Shown here: positions 1-9,984 of the stretch, one piece after another | Layout: each line of letters opens with the position of its first letter | Numbering within the stretch: position 1 is the first letter of the stretch | Assembly (NCBI RefSeq): GCF_014279815.1 | Contig: NZ_CP047941.1 | Span: forward strand, 434,001 to 498,000 | Direction of reading: 5' to 3' | DNA from: Synechococcus sp. NOUM97013 | GTDB taxonomy: Bacteria; Cyanobacteriota; Cyanobacteriia; PCC-6307; Cyanobiaceae | Length of the DNA: 64,000 bases | Made by a program: the position numbers and the translations under genes | The notes under the pieces: model-generated | Told to the model about the DNA's origin: nothing | What the model saw: only the letters and a program-made list of their open reading frames with translations | Databases searched by the model: none

Positions 1-649
1 GATTGGCCGATTGGGCGATGGCGTCATCGGGTGTGATGGAGCCATCGGTCACCACCTCCATCCGCAGCCGCTCGCGGGCGGAGCCTCCTTCTGCGACAGC
101 GGTTTCGTCAATGGTGAAATTCACACGGTGGACGGGCATGAACACCGCATCGATCTGGAGAAGATCGATGGCGCTGGTGTCTTCGCTGTGGCGATCAACA
201 GGGCGATAGCCCACGCCACGCTCAACGTGCACTTCAAGCTCGAGGCTGTAACCCTCGCTGACGGTGGCGATCACCCGCTCTCCGTCGACAACTTGAACCT
301 GTGAGGAGAACTGCAGATCCTTGGCTTTCACCGTTGCGGGCCCGGCAATCACCAGACGGCCGATTTCCAGTTCGCTGGTGCGACTGTTGACCGTGATCTG
401 CTTGCAGTTCAGCAGGATGTCGAGCACATCTTCCCGAACGCCGGGAATGGTGGCGTACTCGTGATTGACACCAGCGATGCGCACGGCCGTTACGGCTGTG
501 CCCTCGAGGTTGCCCATCAGCACCCGACGCAGCGAATTGCCAAGCGTCGTGGCTTGACCACGCTCCAGTGGGCCGATGAGAAACACACCGGTCTGGGAGC
601 GATCGTCAGCGATCTGATGCTCGATACGGTCGATCTGGTATTGCAGCAC
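1..649 (-). CDS. rpoA: RNA polymerase alpha subunit (N-terminal part, cut by window edge)
   Basis: Alpha subunit of RNA polymerase, which dimerises and nucleates core enzyme assembly. About 216 residues of the N-terminal domain are visible; the C-terminal domain lies beyond position 1. The reading begins [11 protein letters not shown] and contains the conserved stretch [17 protein letters not shown] typical of alpha-NTD. I place the start at the GTG at 649-647, because the conserved alpha N-terminus begins exactly there. It is the last gene seen of the ribosomal operon, 44 bases after rpsK, the usual alpha-operon order in cyanobacteria. Confidence 0.93.
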   Translation of the reverse strand, partial: MLQYQIDRIEHQIADDRSQTGVFLIGPLERGQATTLGNSLRRVLMGNLEGTAVTAVRIAGVNHEYATIPGVREDVLDILLNCKQITVNSRTSELEIGRLVIAGPATVKAKDLQFSSQVQVVDGERVIATVSEGYSLELEVHVERGVGYRPVDRHSEDTSAIDLLQIDAVFMPVHRVNFTIDETAVAEGGSARERLRMEVVTDGSITPDDAIAQSAN

Positions 650-693
650 GGTCTGAGGCGGGGGAGAGAGGGACCTGAACAGGGACGCGTTGA

Positions 694-1086
694 TCAGACG
701 CGACGACGCTTGGAACGGCGGCAGCCGTTGTGGGGCAGCGGAGTGACGTCGCGGATCAGCGTGATTTCAAGACCTGCAACCTGAAGGGCACGGATGGCGG
801 TTTCGCGACCTGAACCAGGTCCACGCACCAACACCTCGATCTGACGCATGCCCTGTTCGAGGGCGCGACGAGCAGCCGCTTCAGCTGCGGTTTGGGCGGC
901 GAAGGGTGTGCCTTTGCGAGCACCCTTGAAGCCACTGGCACCAGCCGACGACCAGGAGATGACCTCTCCGGTGGTGTCGGTGATCGACACGATCGTGTTG
1001 TTGAAGGTGCTCTGGATGTGGGCAACGCCGTTGGGGACGTTGCGCTTGGCCTTCTTGGGACCTGATTTCTTGACGGTTTTGGCCAT
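694..1086 (-). CDS. rpsK: 30S ribosomal protein S11 (uS11)
   Basis: Platform protein of the small subunit, contacting the 3' region of 16S rRNA near the E site. 130 aa, the normal bacterial length. Conserved segments include [12 protein letters not shown]-like ([16 protein letters not shown]), the SAGASGFKG stretch and the basic C-terminus [13 protein letters not shown]. It lies between rpsM and rpoA, as in other cyanobacterial alpha operons, and is presumably co-transcribed with them. Confidence 0.97.
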   Translation of the reverse strand: MAKTVKKSGPKKAKRNVPNGVAHIQSTFNNTIVSITDTTGEVISWSSAGASGFKGARKGTPFAAQTAAEAAARRALEQGMRQIEVLVRGPGSGRETAIRALQVAGLEITLIRDVTPLPHNGCRRSKRRRV

Positions 1087-1143
1087 GGGCCTGCAGTGAG
1101 AGAGGGCTTATGGAACAGAAAGATCCGATCTGCCGCGGAAGGC

Positions 1144-1509
1144 TTACTTCTTCTTGCCAGCCACGGTTTTGCGGGCGCCGCGGCGGGTGCGGGCGTTGGT
1201 GCGAGTCCGCTGACCACGCACAGGCAGGCTCATGCGGTGACGACGTCCACGCAGGCAACCGATGTCCTGCAAGCGCTTGAGAGCCATGCCCTCCTGGCGA
1301 CGCAGATCACCTTCGATGGTGAAGGCTTCGGTGGCACCGCGCAGTTTCTGCACATCGCCATCCTCGAGATCCTTGACTCGAGTGTCTGGGTTGACACCAG
1401 TCTTGGAGAGGATGGTTTTGGCCCTGGTGGGACCAATTCCGTAGATGTAGGTGAGGGCGACTTCGATCCGCTTGTCGCGGGGAATGTCGACACCAGCAAT
1501 CCGTGCCAC
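1144..1509 (-). CDS. rpsM: 30S ribosomal protein S13 (uS13)
   Basis: Head protein of the small subunit, contacting the P-site tRNA and bridging to the large subunit. 121 aa. The N-terminus [19 protein letters not shown] and the basic tail [20 protein letters not shown] are diagnostic. It lies between rpmJ and rpsK in the operon. Confidence 0.97.
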   Translation of the reverse strand: MARIAGVDIPRDKRIEVALTYIYGIGPTRAKTILSKTGVNPDTRVKDLEDGDVQKLRGATEAFTIEGDLRRQEGMALKRLQDIGCLRGRRHRMSLPVRGQRTRTNARTRRGARKTVAGKKK

Positions 1510-1583
1510 TGAGCTAACAATCGAGGGGGAACAGGTGCCGCCGAAAGGCGGCGAGGGGGGCGATCAGAATCAGTCGTCCAGGG

Positions 1584-1697
1584 TCAACCCTGGCGCTGCT
1601 TGTGCTTGGGGTTTTCGCAAATGACCAGGACGCGGCCGTGGCGACGAATCACCCGACACTTGTCACACATTTTCTTGACCGAGGCGCGCACCTTCAT
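1584..1697 (-). CDS. rpmJ: 50S ribosomal protein L36 (bL36)
   Basis: A 37-aa ribosomal protein of the large subunit. My translation of the minus strand gives a basic peptide beginning [19 protein letters not shown]. Cys11, Cys14, Cys27 and His32 form the zinc-binding set, so this is the zinc-retaining (C+) form. It sits between adk and rpsM. infA, which often lies in this interval in other bacteria, is not present in the 46-base gap to adk. Confidence 0.95.
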   Translation of the reverse strand: MKVRASVKKMCDKCRVIRRHGRVLVICENPKHKQRQG

Positions 1698-1743
1698 GGT
1701 GTGGCTCTCCAAAAATTCCAAACAGCTAACGTACCACAGCGGG

Positions 1744-2295
1744 TCAAGCAAGTACCTCTTCGATGCGCTGGGTGATCGCTTCGACGCCTCCGTGCGCTTC
1801 GACTGAGACCAGCAGGTTTTTCTCGCGGTAGTAATCGATCAGCGGGGCTGTTTGCTCCTGATACACCGCGAGCCGGTTGCGGATCACGGCTTCGTTGTCA
1901 TCCGCACGGCCACGGCCCAGAAGACGTTCGATCAGCACTGCATCGTCGAGTTCCAGCAACACCACGCTTTCAATGCTCTGGTTGAGCTCCAGCAGGAGGG
2001 GTTCGAGCGCTTCGGCCTGGGCCACATTGCGCGGGAAGCCATCCAGCAGCCAGCCCTGGCCATTGAGGGCTGAAAGCTGGGATTTCACGATTGCCAGCAC
2101 CAGGCTGTCGCTCACCAGCTCGCCACGATTCATCACGGCTTCGGCTTCCTTGCCCAGTTCGCTGCCGGCAGCCACTTCAGCGCGCAGCAGGTCGCCTGTG
2201 GAGAGATGGCGGAGATCGTGGGCGGCGCAGAGCCGGGCGGCCTGAGTGCCTTTACCGGCACCAGGAGGGCCAACGAAGAGGAGGCGTTGCTTCAT
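1744..2295 (-). CDS. adk: Adenylate kinase
   Basis: Interconverts ATP + AMP and 2 ADP in the cytosol. 183 aa from the ATG at 2295, which begins [18 protein letters not shown] and so includes the P-loop [14 protein letters not shown] (NMP-binding region) and the short LID are visible. The longer reading frame upstream of 2295 overlaps the secY end and has no family similarity. It follows secY by 42 bases, the conserved secY-adk arrangement. Confidence 0.96.
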   Translation of the reverse strand: MKQRLLFVGPPGAGKGTQAARLCAAHDLRHLSTGDLLRAEVAAGSELGKEAEAVMNRGELVSDSLVLAIVKSQLSALNGQGWLLDGFPRNVAQAEALEPLLLELNQSIESVVLLELDDAVLIERLLGRGRADDNEAVIRNRLAVYQEQTAPLIDYYREKNLLVSVEAHGGVEAITQRIEEVLA

Positions 2296-2337
2296 TGAAT
2301 TCAGAGACTGGTCGAAAAAGGTCTGTGGTCCTCGCAA

Positions 2338-3657
2338 CTACTGGCGCACAAGGCCTTCGTAGCGCTGAGAGATCACATAGGTCTGAACCTGCTTGGCCGT
2401 GTCGATCGCGACACCGACGAGGATCAGCAGTGAGGTGGCACCCAATCCCTGGAATGTGGTCACGCCGGTCGCGCGTTCCACCGCTGAGGGAATGATGGCC
2501 ACGGCCCCAAGGAACAAACCTCCGAGCAGGGTGAGCCTGTTTTTCACGCCCTCCAGGTAAGTCGCGGTTGCGCTACCTGGGCGTACGCCCGGGATGGCAA
2601 CGCCTCCACGCTTCAGATTGCTGGCCACGTCAACTGGGTTGAACGTCAGCGAAGCGTAGAAATAGGAGAAGCCGAGAATCAGCGAAAAGAACACCAGGGC
2701 ATAAATCCAGGCATTGGGGCCGCCGGGGTTCAAGGCGCTGGCAGCTTTGATCAGGAACGGGTTGTTACTGACATTGGCCAGGGTGAGAGGCAAGAAAATC
2801 AGCGCTGACGCGAAGATGATCGGCATCACGCCGCCGGCGTTCAACTTGAGGGGCAGATAGCTCTGACGATTGGGAAGAACGGCGCCTCCCCCGACCTGGC
2901 GCTTGGCGCTCACGATCGGTAACCGTCGCTGACCCTCCTGCACGAAAATGATTCCCACGATGGTGATTAGAAACACCAACACGAGGATCACGATGCCGAA
3001 AACGTCGTTCCGATCGCCCGTCTGCGCCTTTTCGATGGTTGAACCAAGCGCTTTGGGCAGAGTTGCAACGATGTTCAGGAAAATCACCAGAGACGCGCCC
3101 TGACCAATTCCCCGCTCGGTGATCACTTCACTGAGCCACATCACGACCATGGAACCCGTCACCAGCGCCAAGGCGGTCTGGGCAACAAACACCACCTCAG
3201 ATAGGCCTTCTATGGCGTAAGGCCGCAGGATCATCGCGAAGATGATGCTCTGAATAAGACCCCAGCCAAGCGCGACATAGCGCGTGATCTGGGCCAGTTT
3301 GCGTCGACCCGCTTCACCTTCATTCTTCTGAAGGTCTTCCAGCTGCGGCAGCGAGGCAGTCAGCAGCTGCAGGATGATCGAAGCATTGATGAACGGCAGG
3401 ATCCCGAGGGCGAAAACGCCAAGCGTTGAGATGCCGCCACCGGTGAAGATGTCGAGGAAGCCGATCAGCTGTCCACCCTGTTCGATGAACGACTGAAAGG
3501 CGACGCGGTCGATACCCGGCATCGGGATGTAGATGCCAAGACGAATCAACATCAGCAACCCCAGCGTGGTGAGAACCCGGCCTCGCAGCTCTGGGTTCTG
3601 AACCAGCTGGGTGATCACTTCAGCAGCGCTGGGGTTGCGTCCCCGACTGACGAGCAT
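2338..3657 (-). CDS. secY: Preprotein translocase subunit SecY
   Basis: Channel-forming subunit of the Sec translocon in the plasma and thylakoid membranes. 439 aa with about ten hydrophobic segments. Family marks are the N-terminal LRGRVLTTLGLLMLIRLG, the plug-region GGGISTLGVFALGILPFINASI and the C-terminal cytosolic loop RPGSATATYLEGV. It is separated from rplO by 106 bases that hold a long hairpin, unlike the very short gaps elsewhere in the operon. Confidence 0.97.
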   Translation of the reverse strand: MLVSRGRNPSAAEVITQLVQNPELRGRVLTTLGLLMLIRLGIYIPMPGIDRVAFQSFIEQGGQLIGFLDIFTGGGISTLGVFALGILPFINASIILQLLTASLPQLEDLQKNEGEAGRRKLAQITRYVALGWGLIQSIIFAMILRPYAIEGLSEVVFVAQTALALVTGSMVVMWLSEVITERGIGQGASLVIFLNIVATLPKALGSTIEKAQTGDRNDVFGIVILVLVFLITIVGIIFVQEGQRRLPIVSAKRQVGGGAVLPNRQSYLPLKLNAGGVMPIIFASALIFLPLTLANVSNNPFLIKAASALNPGGPNAWIYALVFFSLILGFSYFYASLTFNPVDVASNLKRGGVAIPGVRPGSATATYLEGVKNRLTLLGGLFLGAVAIIPSAVERATGVTTFQGLGATSLLILVGVAIDTAKQVQTYVISQRYEGLVRQ

Positions 3658-3692
3658 GGAACAGAGATTGTGTGGGTTGGGCTTGATGCAGC

Positions 3693-3728
3693 AAAGCCGT
3701 CCGCGGATGGTATCCAGCGGACGGCTTT
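3693..3728 (-). promoter_or_regulatory. Long perfect hairpin between rplO and secY
   Basis: Arms AAAGCCGTCCGC (3693-3704) and GCGGACGGCTTT (3717-3728) pair over 12 bp. The interior extends the stem with GGAT and ATCC around a GGT loop, leaving one unpaired A. Read on the minus strand it ends in only three T residues, so it is a poor intrinsic terminator. An RNA-processing or attenuation element that sets secY expression apart from the ribosomal genes is an inference. Confidence 0.7.
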
Positions 3729-3763
3729 GACCTTAGATCTGTGGAGGTTGATCAGTGTGGATC

Positions 3764-4216
3764 TCAGTCCAGCAGTTCGCAGGTGCCACCGGCTGCTTCG
3801 ATTTTGGTCCGTGCGGAGGCCGTGAAGGCAGCGGCTTGAATGGTCAGCTTGGCCTTGAGTTCCCCGTTGCCAAGGATTTTCAAGGGATGCTTGGGGCTGG
3901 TGACGATGCCGTCTTTCACGAGTGAATCGAGATTGACGGTGCTGCCAGCCTTGAGCTCATTCAGAGCTGACACATTCACCACGGTGAAGTTCTTGGGGTT
4001 CACCACCGGGAAATGCTTCAGCTTCGGAACGCGCCGATACAGAGGCATCTGGCCACCCTCGAAGCCGGGCCGGGTTGGACGGCCCGAGCGGGACTTCTGT
4101 CCACGCATGCCGAAGCCACAGCTCGCACCTTGGCCAGCGGCGATGCCGCGACCTTTGCGCAGTTTGCGGCGACGGGCGCCTTTATTGGCCTTGAGAGAGT
4201 CGAGTCGGAGAGTCAT
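3764..4216 (-). CDS. rplO: 50S ribosomal protein L15 (uL15)
   Basis: Late-assembly large-subunit protein, 150 aa. The N-terminal glycine- and arginine-rich segment ([18 protein letters not shown]), followed by [13 protein letters not shown] and the [14 protein letters not shown] motif, is characteristic. It follows rpsE by 6 bases. The large gap after it, with a hairpin, separates it from secY. Confidence 0.97.
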   Translation of the reverse strand: MTLRLDSLKANKGARRRKLRKGRGIAAGQGASCGFGMRGQKSRSGRPTRPGFEGGQMPLYRRVPKLKHFPVVNPKNFTVVNVSALNELKAGSTVNLDSLVKDGIVTSPKHPLKILGNGELKAKLTIQAAAFTASARTKIEAAGGTCELLD

Positions 4217-4222
4217 GGGGAA

Positions 4223-4864
4223 TCAGGAGTAGATCTGCTCGAGGGAGATCCCCCGTTCCTTTGCGGTCTCCTTGTGCGTACGGAGACTGTCCAGGGCCAC
4301 CATCGCAGCCCGGGCGTTGTTGAGGGGTGTCTTACTGCCGAGGCGCTTGGCCAGCACGTTTTTGATGCCAGCCAGTTCGAGCACGGTGCGGATGGAGCCG
4401 CCCGCGATCACTCCGGTACCCGGTGCGGCAGGGCGAATCAGCACGCTGGCAGCACCGTCACGACCGTTGGACAGGGTCGGAATGGAGTTGTGACGGGTGA
4501 GCGGCACCTTCACGAGGTGCTTCTTGCCATCAGCAACGCCTTTGCGCACGGCACCGATCACATCACCGGCCTTGCCGACGCCGACGCCGACCTGACCACG
4601 CTCGTTGCCGACGACAACGATGGCGCGGAAGCTCATCTTTTTACCGCCTTTCACGGTTTTGGAGACACGGCGGATCTGCACCACCCGTTCTTGCCATTCG
4701 GAGTCACGCTCCTGGTTTCGGCGGTCGCCGCGACGTCCGCCTCGGCGGTCTCCACGGTCACGACCACCACGACGCTGCTCCTGCTGCTGACCTTCGGCCG
4801 CTGCAGGGACGTCGGACGCTGCCGGGACAGCGTTGGAATTGGATTGAGGGTTGGAATCGGTCAT
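4223..4864 (-). CDS. rpsE: 30S ribosomal protein S5 (uS5) with extended N-terminus
   Basis: Small-subunit protein near the decoding centre and mRNA entry channel. 213 aa, longer than the roughly 165 aa of E. coli S5. The first 50 or so residues form a low-complexity tail rich in Gln, Arg, Gly and Asp ([19 protein letters not shown]). The core holds [20 protein letters not shown] and the GTGVIAGG stretch. Cyanobacterial S5 proteins often carry such tails. Confidence 0.96.
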   Translation of the reverse strand: MTDSNPQSNSNAVPAASDVPAAAEGQQQEQRRGGRDRGDRRGGRRGDRRNQERDSEWQERVVQIRRVSKTVKGGKKMSFRAIVVVGNERGQVGVGVGKAGDVIGAVRKGVADGKKHLVKVPLTRHNSIPTLSNGRDGAASVLIRPAAPGTGVIAGGSIRTVLELAGIKNVLAKRLGSKTPLNNARAAMVALDSLRTHKETAKERGISLEQIYS

Positions 4865-4878
4865 GGGTTAAGCAGGAA

Positions 4879-5247
4879 TCAGAACTGAAGGCCCGCTTCC
4901 CGGGCGGCGTCGGCAAGGGCTTTCACCCGGCCGTGGTACAGGTTGCCGCCGCGATCGAAGACCACCTGTTGGATGCCCTTGGCCAGGGCACGTTTGGCCA
5001 CCAGTTCACCGACAGCGACAGAGGCGGGGCAGGTGCTGCTGGTGTCTTTGAGACTGGTGCGCAGGTCCTTGTCGAGGGTCGATGCCGAGCACAGAGTGCT
5101 CTGGGCATCGTCGTCGATGACCTGGGCGTAGATGTGACTGTTGGAGCGGAACACAGCCAGACGGGGACGCGCGGCTGTGCCATTGAGGTGACGACGCAGG
5201 CGGCGATGACGCTTCTGAGTCTGTTGTTTGCGGGAAAGGGTCGACAT
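4879..5247 (-). CDS. rplR: 50S ribosomal protein L18 (uL18)
   Basis: 5S rRNA-binding protein of the central protuberance, 122 aa. Recognisable by [33 protein letters not shown] and the C-terminal [21 protein letters not shown]. It sits between rplF and rpsE with short gaps. Confidence 0.97.
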   Translation of the reverse strand: MSTLSRKQQTQKRHRRLRRHLNGTAARPRLAVFRSNSHIYAQVIDDDAQSTLCSASTLDKDLRTSLKDTSSTCPASVAVGELVAKRALAKGIQQVVFDRGGNLYHGRVKALADAAREAGLQF

Positions 5248-5280
5248 GGTGGATAAAGCGGAAGGTTGTCTGGCAGTGGA

Positions 5281-5820
5281 TTACTTCTTGCCTGACTTGC
5301 CTGCCTTGCGCAGGATGCGCTCGCCCGCGTACTTGATGCCCTTGCCCTTGTAAGGCTCGGGTGGGCGGATCGCGCGGATCTTGGCGGCTTCATTGCCCAC
5401 CAGCTCCTTATCGATGCCGGAGACCGTGACGTTGGTGTTGTTTTCCACTGCGAAGGTGATCCCTTCGGGTGCCAACATTTCGATCTGGTGGCTGTAGCCA
5501 GCGCTGACGACGAGCGTCTTGCCCTTCACCTGAGCCCTGGAGCCCACGCCGACGATTTCCAATCGCTTGGAATAGCCGTTGCTGACACCTTCGATCATGT
5601 TGGCGACCAGCGTGCGGCAAAGGCCGTGGCGCTCCCGGGAGGTGCGCTTGGTGCTGGTGGGAGCCACCACGATGGTGTTGTCCACCTGATCGACACTCAC
5701 GCCGTCGGGGAGTGTGCGTTTCAATTCGCCCTTGGGTCCCTTCACGGTGACGGCGAGGCCATCGAGGCTCACGGTCACCTTGTCGGGAACGGGAATGGGG
5801 GATTTACCGATACGAGACAT
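5281..5820 (-). CDS. rplF: 50S ribosomal protein L6 (uL6)
   Basis: Large-subunit protein near the factor-binding site, 179 aa. It begins [15 protein letters not shown] and ends with [22 protein letters not shown], both diagnostic of uL6. It is located between rpsH and rplR. Confidence 0.97.
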   Translation of the reverse strand: MSRIGKSPIPVPDKVTVSLDGLAVTVKGPKGELKRTLPDGVSVDQVDNTIVVAPTSTKRTSRERHGLCRTLVANMIEGVSNGYSKRLEIVGVGSRAQVKGKTLVVSAGYSHQIEMLAPEGITFAVENNTNVTVSGIDKELVGNEAAKIRAIRPPEPYKGKGIKYAGERILRKAGKSGKK

Positions 5821-5835
5821 GATTGCGGCTCCGGA

Positions 5836-6237
5836 TCAATAGACGTAGCAGAGCACTTCACCGCCGACGCCTTGCTTGCGGGCGTCGCGGTCGCTCATCA
5901 CACCCTTGGAGGTGGAGATGATGGCCACCCCCAGTCCGCCGAGGACCTTGGGCAGGCCGCGGGTGTTCTTGTAGATGCGCAGGCCAGGCTTGCTCACCCG
6001 CTGCATCGAGCGGATGGTGGGCTGGCGGTGCTTGCCGCTGTACTTCAGCTCCAGCACCAGACTGGTGTGGACGCCTTCGCCTTCTTCACTGATCTCGGCA
6101 ATGAAGCCTTCCTGCTGCAGCACTTTGGCGATGCTGCGCGACATGCGGGAAGCGGGGACTTTCGTGTTTTGGTGACGTTTCTCACTCGCATTACGAATGC
6201 GGGTGAGCATGTCGGAAATAGGGTCGTGATTGGCCAT
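5836..6237 (-). CDS. rpsH: 30S ribosomal protein S8 (uS8)
   Basis: 16S rRNA-binding protein, 133 aa from the ATG at 6237. That start gives [17 protein letters not shown], the standard S8 N-terminus; the longer upstream reading is not conserved. The C-terminus [20 protein letters not shown] is typical. rpsN is absent between rplE and rpsH, as is normal in cyanobacteria. Confidence 0.97.
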   Translation of the reverse strand: MANHDPISDMLTRIRNASEKRHQNTKVPASRMSRSIAKVLQQEGFIAEISEEGEGVHTSLVLELKYSGKHRQPTIRSMQRVSKPGLRIYKNTRGLPKVLGGLGVAIISTSKGVMSDRDARKQGVGGEVLCYVY

Positions 6238-6256
6238 GGTGGTTTCCGAGGAGGGC

Positions 6257-6796
6257 TCAGTTGCTGCGGAATGGCATTCCCATCTCGCGGAGGAGGGCCC
6301 GGCCCTCTTCATCCGTGCGGGCAGTGGTCACGATGGTGATGTCCATGCCCCTGATGGCGTCGATCTGGTCGAAGGAGATCTCAGGGAAGATGATCTGCTC
6401 TCTCACCCCCAGGGTGTAGTTGCCGCGTCCGTCAAAGCTCTTGGGGCTCACGCCGCGAAAGTCGCGGATGCGGGGCAGTGCCAGGTTGATCAGGCGCTCC
6501 AGGAAGGCATACATGCGATCGCCACGCAGGGTGACGGCGCAGCCGATGGGCATGCCTTGGCGGATCTTGAAGCCGGCGATGGCTTTCTTGGCGCGGGTGA
6601 CAACGACCTTCTGGCCGGTGATCTGCGCGAGCTCGTTGACCGAAGCCTCAAGAGACTTGGCATTGGCGGCGGCTTCGCCGAGTCCCCGGTTCACGGTGAC
6701 TTTCAACACCTTGGGAACTTCGTGGACGTTGGAGAGACTCAGGTCTTTCAGCAACTTGGGCTGAATGGTCTCCCTGTAGCGCTGTTTCAGTGACAT
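6257..6796 (-). CDS. rplE: 50S ribosomal protein L5 (uL5)
   Basis: 5S rRNA-binding protein of the central protuberance, 179 aa. It contains [33 protein letters not shown] and the C-terminal [20 protein letters not shown]. The gene lies between rplX and rpsH. Confidence 0.97.
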   Translation of the reverse strand: MSLKQRYRETIQPKLLKDLSLSNVHEVPKVLKVTVNRGLGEAAANAKSLEASVNELAQITGQKVVVTRAKKAIAGFKIRQGMPIGCAVTLRGDRMYAFLERLINLALPRIRDFRGVSPKSFDGRGNYTLGVREQIIFPEISFDQIDAIRGMDITIVTTARTDEEGRALLREMGMPFRSN

Positions 6797-6845
6797 GGCT
6801 GGGGGATGAAACTTCTGGACTTGGTCAGAAGGCGGTTCGAGGTGA

Positions 6846-7202
6846 TCAGTCGATCACTTCGCCGGTTTTCTTGAGGCGGCGCTTCTTGTTGCCGTCTTTG
6901 TCGGTGATCAGCTCGACTCGGCTGACCACTTTCTTGTCAGTGGAATAGAGCATCACGTTGGAGGCGTGCAGGGAAGCCTCTTCCGTGACGATCCGACCAC
7001 TTTCACCTTCCTGGGTGGGCTTCACATGCCGGGTGCGCATGTTGATCCCTGCGACGATCACACGGTTTTCGGTGGGAAGGGTGCGGAGAACCTCTCCGGT
7101 CTTGCCCTTGTCCTTGCCGGTGATCACCTGAACGGTGTCGCCCTTGCGCAAACGCATCTTGAGGCGCTGCGTTGAGCCAGATTTAGGGGTTGCAGTTGCC
7201 AT
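6846..7202 (-). CDS. rplX: 50S ribosomal protein L24 (uL24)
   Basis: Assembly-initiating large-subunit protein, 118 aa. The KOW motif region [20 protein letters not shown] and the following [17 protein letters not shown] are conserved. The start ATG lies three bases from the stop of rplN. Confidence 0.96.
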   Translation of the reverse strand: MATATPKSGSTQRLKMRLRKGDTVQVITGKDKGKTGEVLRTLPTENRVIVAGINMRTRHVKPTQEGESGRIVTEEASLHASNVMLYSTDKKVVSRVELITDKDGNKKRRLKKTGEVID

Positions 7203-7204
7203 TT

Positions 7205-7570
7205 TCAGATCACCTCCGGTGCGAGGGAGACGATTTTGGTGAAGTTGCGATCACGCAGTTCACGCGCGACAGGACCGAACACGCGAGTGCCCTTGGGGTT
7301 CTTGTCGTCGTTGATGATCACAGCTGCGTTGTCGTCGAACCGGATCGAGTTGCCGGTGTCGCGACGCAGGGTGGCCTTGGTGCGGACCACCACAGCCTTC
7401 ACCACATCAGACTTTTTCACGCCCATGTTGGGCATGGCGTCTTTGACGGCGGCCACGATCACATCGCCCACGTGGGCGTAGCGACGGTTGGTGCCCAGCA
7501 CACGGATGCACTGGATGCGCTTGGCGCCACTGTTGTCAGCGACGGTGAGGAAGGATTCCTGTTGGATCAC
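7205..7570 (-). CDS. rplN: 50S ribosomal protein L14 (uL14)
   Basis: Large-subunit protein involved in intersubunit bridges, 121 aa. The N-terminus [19 protein letters not shown] and the internal [20 protein letters not shown] are nearly invariant. Its start overlaps the end of rpsQ by four bases (7567-7570), consistent with translational coupling. Confidence 0.98.
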   Translation of the reverse strand: MIQQESFLTVADNSGAKRIQCIRVLGTNRRYAHVGDVIVAAVKDAMPNMGVKKSDVVKAVVVRTKATLRRDTGNSIRFDDNAAVIINDDKNPKGTRVFGPVARELRDRNFTKIVSLAPEVI

Positions 7571-7833
7571 TTGGCGACCTCCTCAGCTTTGGGACTGTGG
7601 CTGAGAACTTCAGCCACGGCCCAGCGCTTGTGGCGGCTAAGCGGACGTGTTTCGGTGATGCGAACACGGTCACCGACGCGAACGCTGTTGTTCTCGTCGT
7701 GAGCCTTGTAACGGGTGGTGCGGCTCACCGTCTTTTGATAGATGGGATGGGGGAAGCGGTTTTCCACCGCCACCACCACCGTTTTGTCCATCTTGTCGCT
7801 GACGACGGTGCCGACCCTTTCCTTGAGTGCCAT
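7567..7833 (-). CDS. rpsQ: 30S ribosomal protein S17 (uS17)
   Basis: Primary 16S rRNA-binding protein, 88 aa. It contains [19 protein letters not shown] and the [17 protein letters not shown] stretch characteristic of S17. It lies between rpmC and rplN and overlaps rplN by four bases. Confidence 0.97.
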   Translation of the reverse strand: MALKERVGTVVSDKMDKTVVVAVENRFPHPIYQKTVSRTTRYKAHDENNSVRVGDRVRITETRPLSRHKRWAVAEVLSHSPKAEEVAK

Positions 7834-7850
7834 GGGAATGAAGCGGAGGA

Positions 7851-8060
7851 TCAGGAGGCGGTGGAGCTTTGACGCTCCTTCTGCACCGTCAGGAGCTGGG
7901 CCAGCTTGAGGCGGCTTTCCTTAAAACGGTGAGTGTTGGCCAGCTGCCGGGTGGCTTGCTGGAAGCGCAGGTCAAACAGCTCGCGACGGAGACCGTTGAT
8001 CTGGTCGGTGATGTCTGCATCAGAGAGTTGACGCAGCTCGGAAGCGTTGGGACGGGCCAT
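7851..8060 (-). CDS. rpmC: 50S ribosomal protein L29 (uL29)
   Basis: Small helical protein at the peptide exit tunnel, 69 aa. Recognised by the L29 signature region [20 protein letters not shown]. It is separated from rplP by only two bases. Confidence 0.96.
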   Translation of the reverse strand: MARPNASELRQLSDADITDQINGLRRELFDLRFQQATRQLANTHRFKESRLKLAQLLTVQKERQSSTAS

Positions 8061-8062
8061 GG

Positions 8063-8536
8063 TCAGGACTCCACGGTGGCGGCAGCAGCTGCCGGAGCCT
8101 TGGCACCGGAGGACTGCTCCTGTTCATCGAGAGTGATGAACTTGGTCTTCACAGGGAGCTTGTATTGCGCGAGGCGCATGGCTTCCTTGGCGATTTCGGG
8201 GGTGATTTCATCACCGCCCATCTCGAACAGAATCCGACCGGGCTTGATCACCGCAACCCAGAATTCCGGGTTGCCCTTACCGGAACCCATCCGGGTTTCA
8301 GCGGGGCGCATGGTGACGGGCTTGTCCGGGAAGATTCGGATCCAGATCTTTCCGCCACGCTTGACATAGCGGGTCATGGCACGACGGCTGGCCTCGATTT
8401 GGCGGGAGGTGATCCAGCCGCACTCTTGGGCCTGCAGAGCGAACTGACCGAAGGCGATGGTGTTGCCACGAGTGGCAACACCGCGCATGCGGCCGCGCTG
8501 CTGTTTACGGAATTTGACGCGTTTTGGACTCAGCAT
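8063..8536 (-). CDS. rplP: 50S ribosomal protein L16 (uL16)
   Basis: Large-subunit protein near the A site, 157 aa. It begins [19 protein letters not shown] and contains the L16 signature around [20 protein letters not shown]. The last 20 or so residues form an Ala-rich tail ([14 protein letters not shown]) that makes it longer than the usual 136-140 aa. Confidence 0.97.
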   Translation of the reverse strand: MLSPKRVKFRKQQRGRMRGVATRGNTIAFGQFALQAQECGWITSRQIEASRRAMTRYVKRGGKIWIRIFPDKPVTMRPAETRMGSGKGNPEFWVAVIKPGRILFEMGGDEITPEIAKEAMRLAQYKLPVKTKFITLDEQEQSSGAKAPAAAAATVES

Positions 8537-8552
8537 GGTTCAGGCCTCCTGT

Positions 8553-9284
8553 TCACCCCTCGTTGGAGCGGTCTTCGAACTGTTGGGGCCTGCGACCGGC
8601 CCGTCGACGCGGGGTTGCCCCCACAGGCATCTGTTGCTGGGCTTCATCACCCAGCACTTCGCCTTTGAACACCCACACCTTGATGCCCAGCACGCCGTAG
8701 GTCGTGCTAGCCACCTTGGTGGCGTAATCGATGTCGGCGCGAAGGGTGTGCAAGGGCACACGTCCTTCTCGCGTCCATTCGGTTCGTGCGATTTCCGCAC
8801 CGTTCAGACGTCCTGAGACCTGGATCTTCAGGCCGAGAACGCCAGCGCGTTGAGCACGCTGAACAGCCATGCGGATGGTGCGACGGAAGGCGACGCGCTT
8901 CTCTAGCTGCTGAGCGATGTACTCAGCGAGAAGGAAGGCATCAGCGTCGACACGCTCCACCTCGACCACGTTGATCCGAACCTGACGGTTGCGGTCGCCG
9001 ACGGTCTTCTGGATGCCGGAGCGCAGCTCTTCGATGCCACTGCCCTGGCGGCCTACGAGGACGCCGGGACGAGCTGTCTTGAGCTCCACTTCAAGCTGAT
9101 CGGCCTTGCGAGCAATCAGCACGTCGCTGATGCCGGCGGAGCCGTACTTCTTGTGGATGAACTTGCGGATCCGGTCATCCTCTTGGAGGAGGCTCGGATA
9201 ACTCTTGCTGGGTGCGTACCAGCGGGACCGGTGCTCCTGGGTGATCCCCAGGCGTAAGCCGGTTGGATGGATTTTGTGTCCCAT
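8553..9284 (-). CDS. rpsC: 30S ribosomal protein S3 (uS3)
   Basis: mRNA-entry-site protein with a KH domain, 243 aa from the ATG at 9284 ([18 protein letters not shown]). A longer reading upstream is not family sequence. The KH region [15 protein letters not shown] and the [18 protein letters not shown] segment are visible. It ends with a short basic tail. Confidence 0.97.
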   Translation of the reverse strand: MGHKIHPTGLRLGITQEHRSRWYAPSKSYPSLLQEDDRIRKFIHKKYGSAGISDVLIARKADQLEVELKTARPGVLVGRQGSGIEELRSGIQKTVGDRNRQVRINVVEVERVDADAFLLAEYIAQQLEKRVAFRRTIRMAVQRAQRAGVLGLKIQVSGRLNGAEIARTEWTREGRVPLHTLRADIDYATKVASTTYGVLGIKVWVFKGEVLGDEAQQQMPVGATPRRRAGRRPQQFEDRSNEG

Positions 9285-9303
9285 CAGTCGGTGTGCTCGG
9301 GGG

Positions 9304-9669
9304 TCAGGAGTCGGTCTTGGCTGCCACAGCAATGCTGATGTGGCAGGTCTGCTTCTTGATCTGGTAGGCCCGGCCTTGGGCACGGGGCCGATAGCGCTTC
9401 ATGGCAGGGCCCATGTCAGCGCTCGCTTCAGAGATCACCAGGGTGGAAGGATCAAGACCGAGGTTGTGCTCGGCATTGGCCACTGCGGAACGCAGAACCT
9501 TGGTGATGGGACCGGTGGAGCGATAGGGCATGAACTCGAGCATGATCAGCGCGTCGCGATAGCTGCAACCGCGGATCTGATCGAGCACCCGCCGCACCTT
9601 GGACACGGAACCGCGGATGTAGCGGCCGTGGGCCTGGGCAGTGGTTGCCGTTGGGGATGACGTTGTCAT
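9304..9669 (-). CDS. rplV: 50S ribosomal protein L22 (uL22)
   Basis: Lines the peptide exit tunnel. 121 aa with [21 protein letters not shown] near the N-terminus and [20 protein letters not shown] near the C-terminus, both conserved in the family. It is four bases from rpsS. Confidence 0.96.
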   Translation of the reverse strand: MTTSSPTATTAQAHGRYIRGSVSKVRRVLDQIRGCSYRDALIMLEFMPYRSTGPITKVLRSAVANAEHNLGLDPSTLVISEASADMGPAMKRYRPRAQGRAYQIKKQTCHISIAVAAKTDS

Positions 9670-9673
9670 GGTC

Positions 9674-9949
9674 TCAGCGGCCTCCTTTTTTGTCTTTGAT
9701 GTGGCCCTTGAAGGTGCGGGTGGGCGCGAATTCGCCCAGTTTGTGACCCACCATTTGTTCAGTCACGAAGACGGGCACGTGGGTGCGTCCGTTGTGAACG
9801 GCGATGGTGTGGCCGATCATCATCGGCAGGATCGTGGAGGCCCTGGACCACGTTTTGATCACCGACTTGTCGTCGGCGGCATTTTGCTTTTCAACCTTGC
9901 GAAGAAGGCTGTCAGCGATGAAAGGGCCTTTTTTAAGTGAACGTCCCAT
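9674..9949 (-). CDS. rpsS: 30S ribosomal protein S19 (uS19)
   Basis: Small-subunit head protein, 91 aa. It begins [20 protein letters not shown] and contains [20 protein letters not shown], the S19 signature area. It lies between rplB and rplV. Confidence 0.98.
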   Translation of the reverse strand: MGRSLKKGPFIADSLLRKVEKQNAADDKSVIKTWSRASTILPMMIGHTIAVHNGRTHVPVFVTEQMVGHKLGEFAPTRTFKGHIKDKKGGR

Positions 9950-9984
9950 GGCGGATTAGGCGAACGGCAGAACAGTGATGAACA

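Noticed and set aside
4013-4888. 291-codon plus-strand frame opposite rplO and rpsE
   Set aside because: It is an antisense shadow of two certain ribosomal genes and has no family similarity; long antisense frames are common in this GC-rich DNA.
5488-6339. 283-codon plus-strand frame opposite rplF and rpsH
   Set aside because: Antisense shadow with His/Gly-rich composition typical of reversed ribosomal gene codons.
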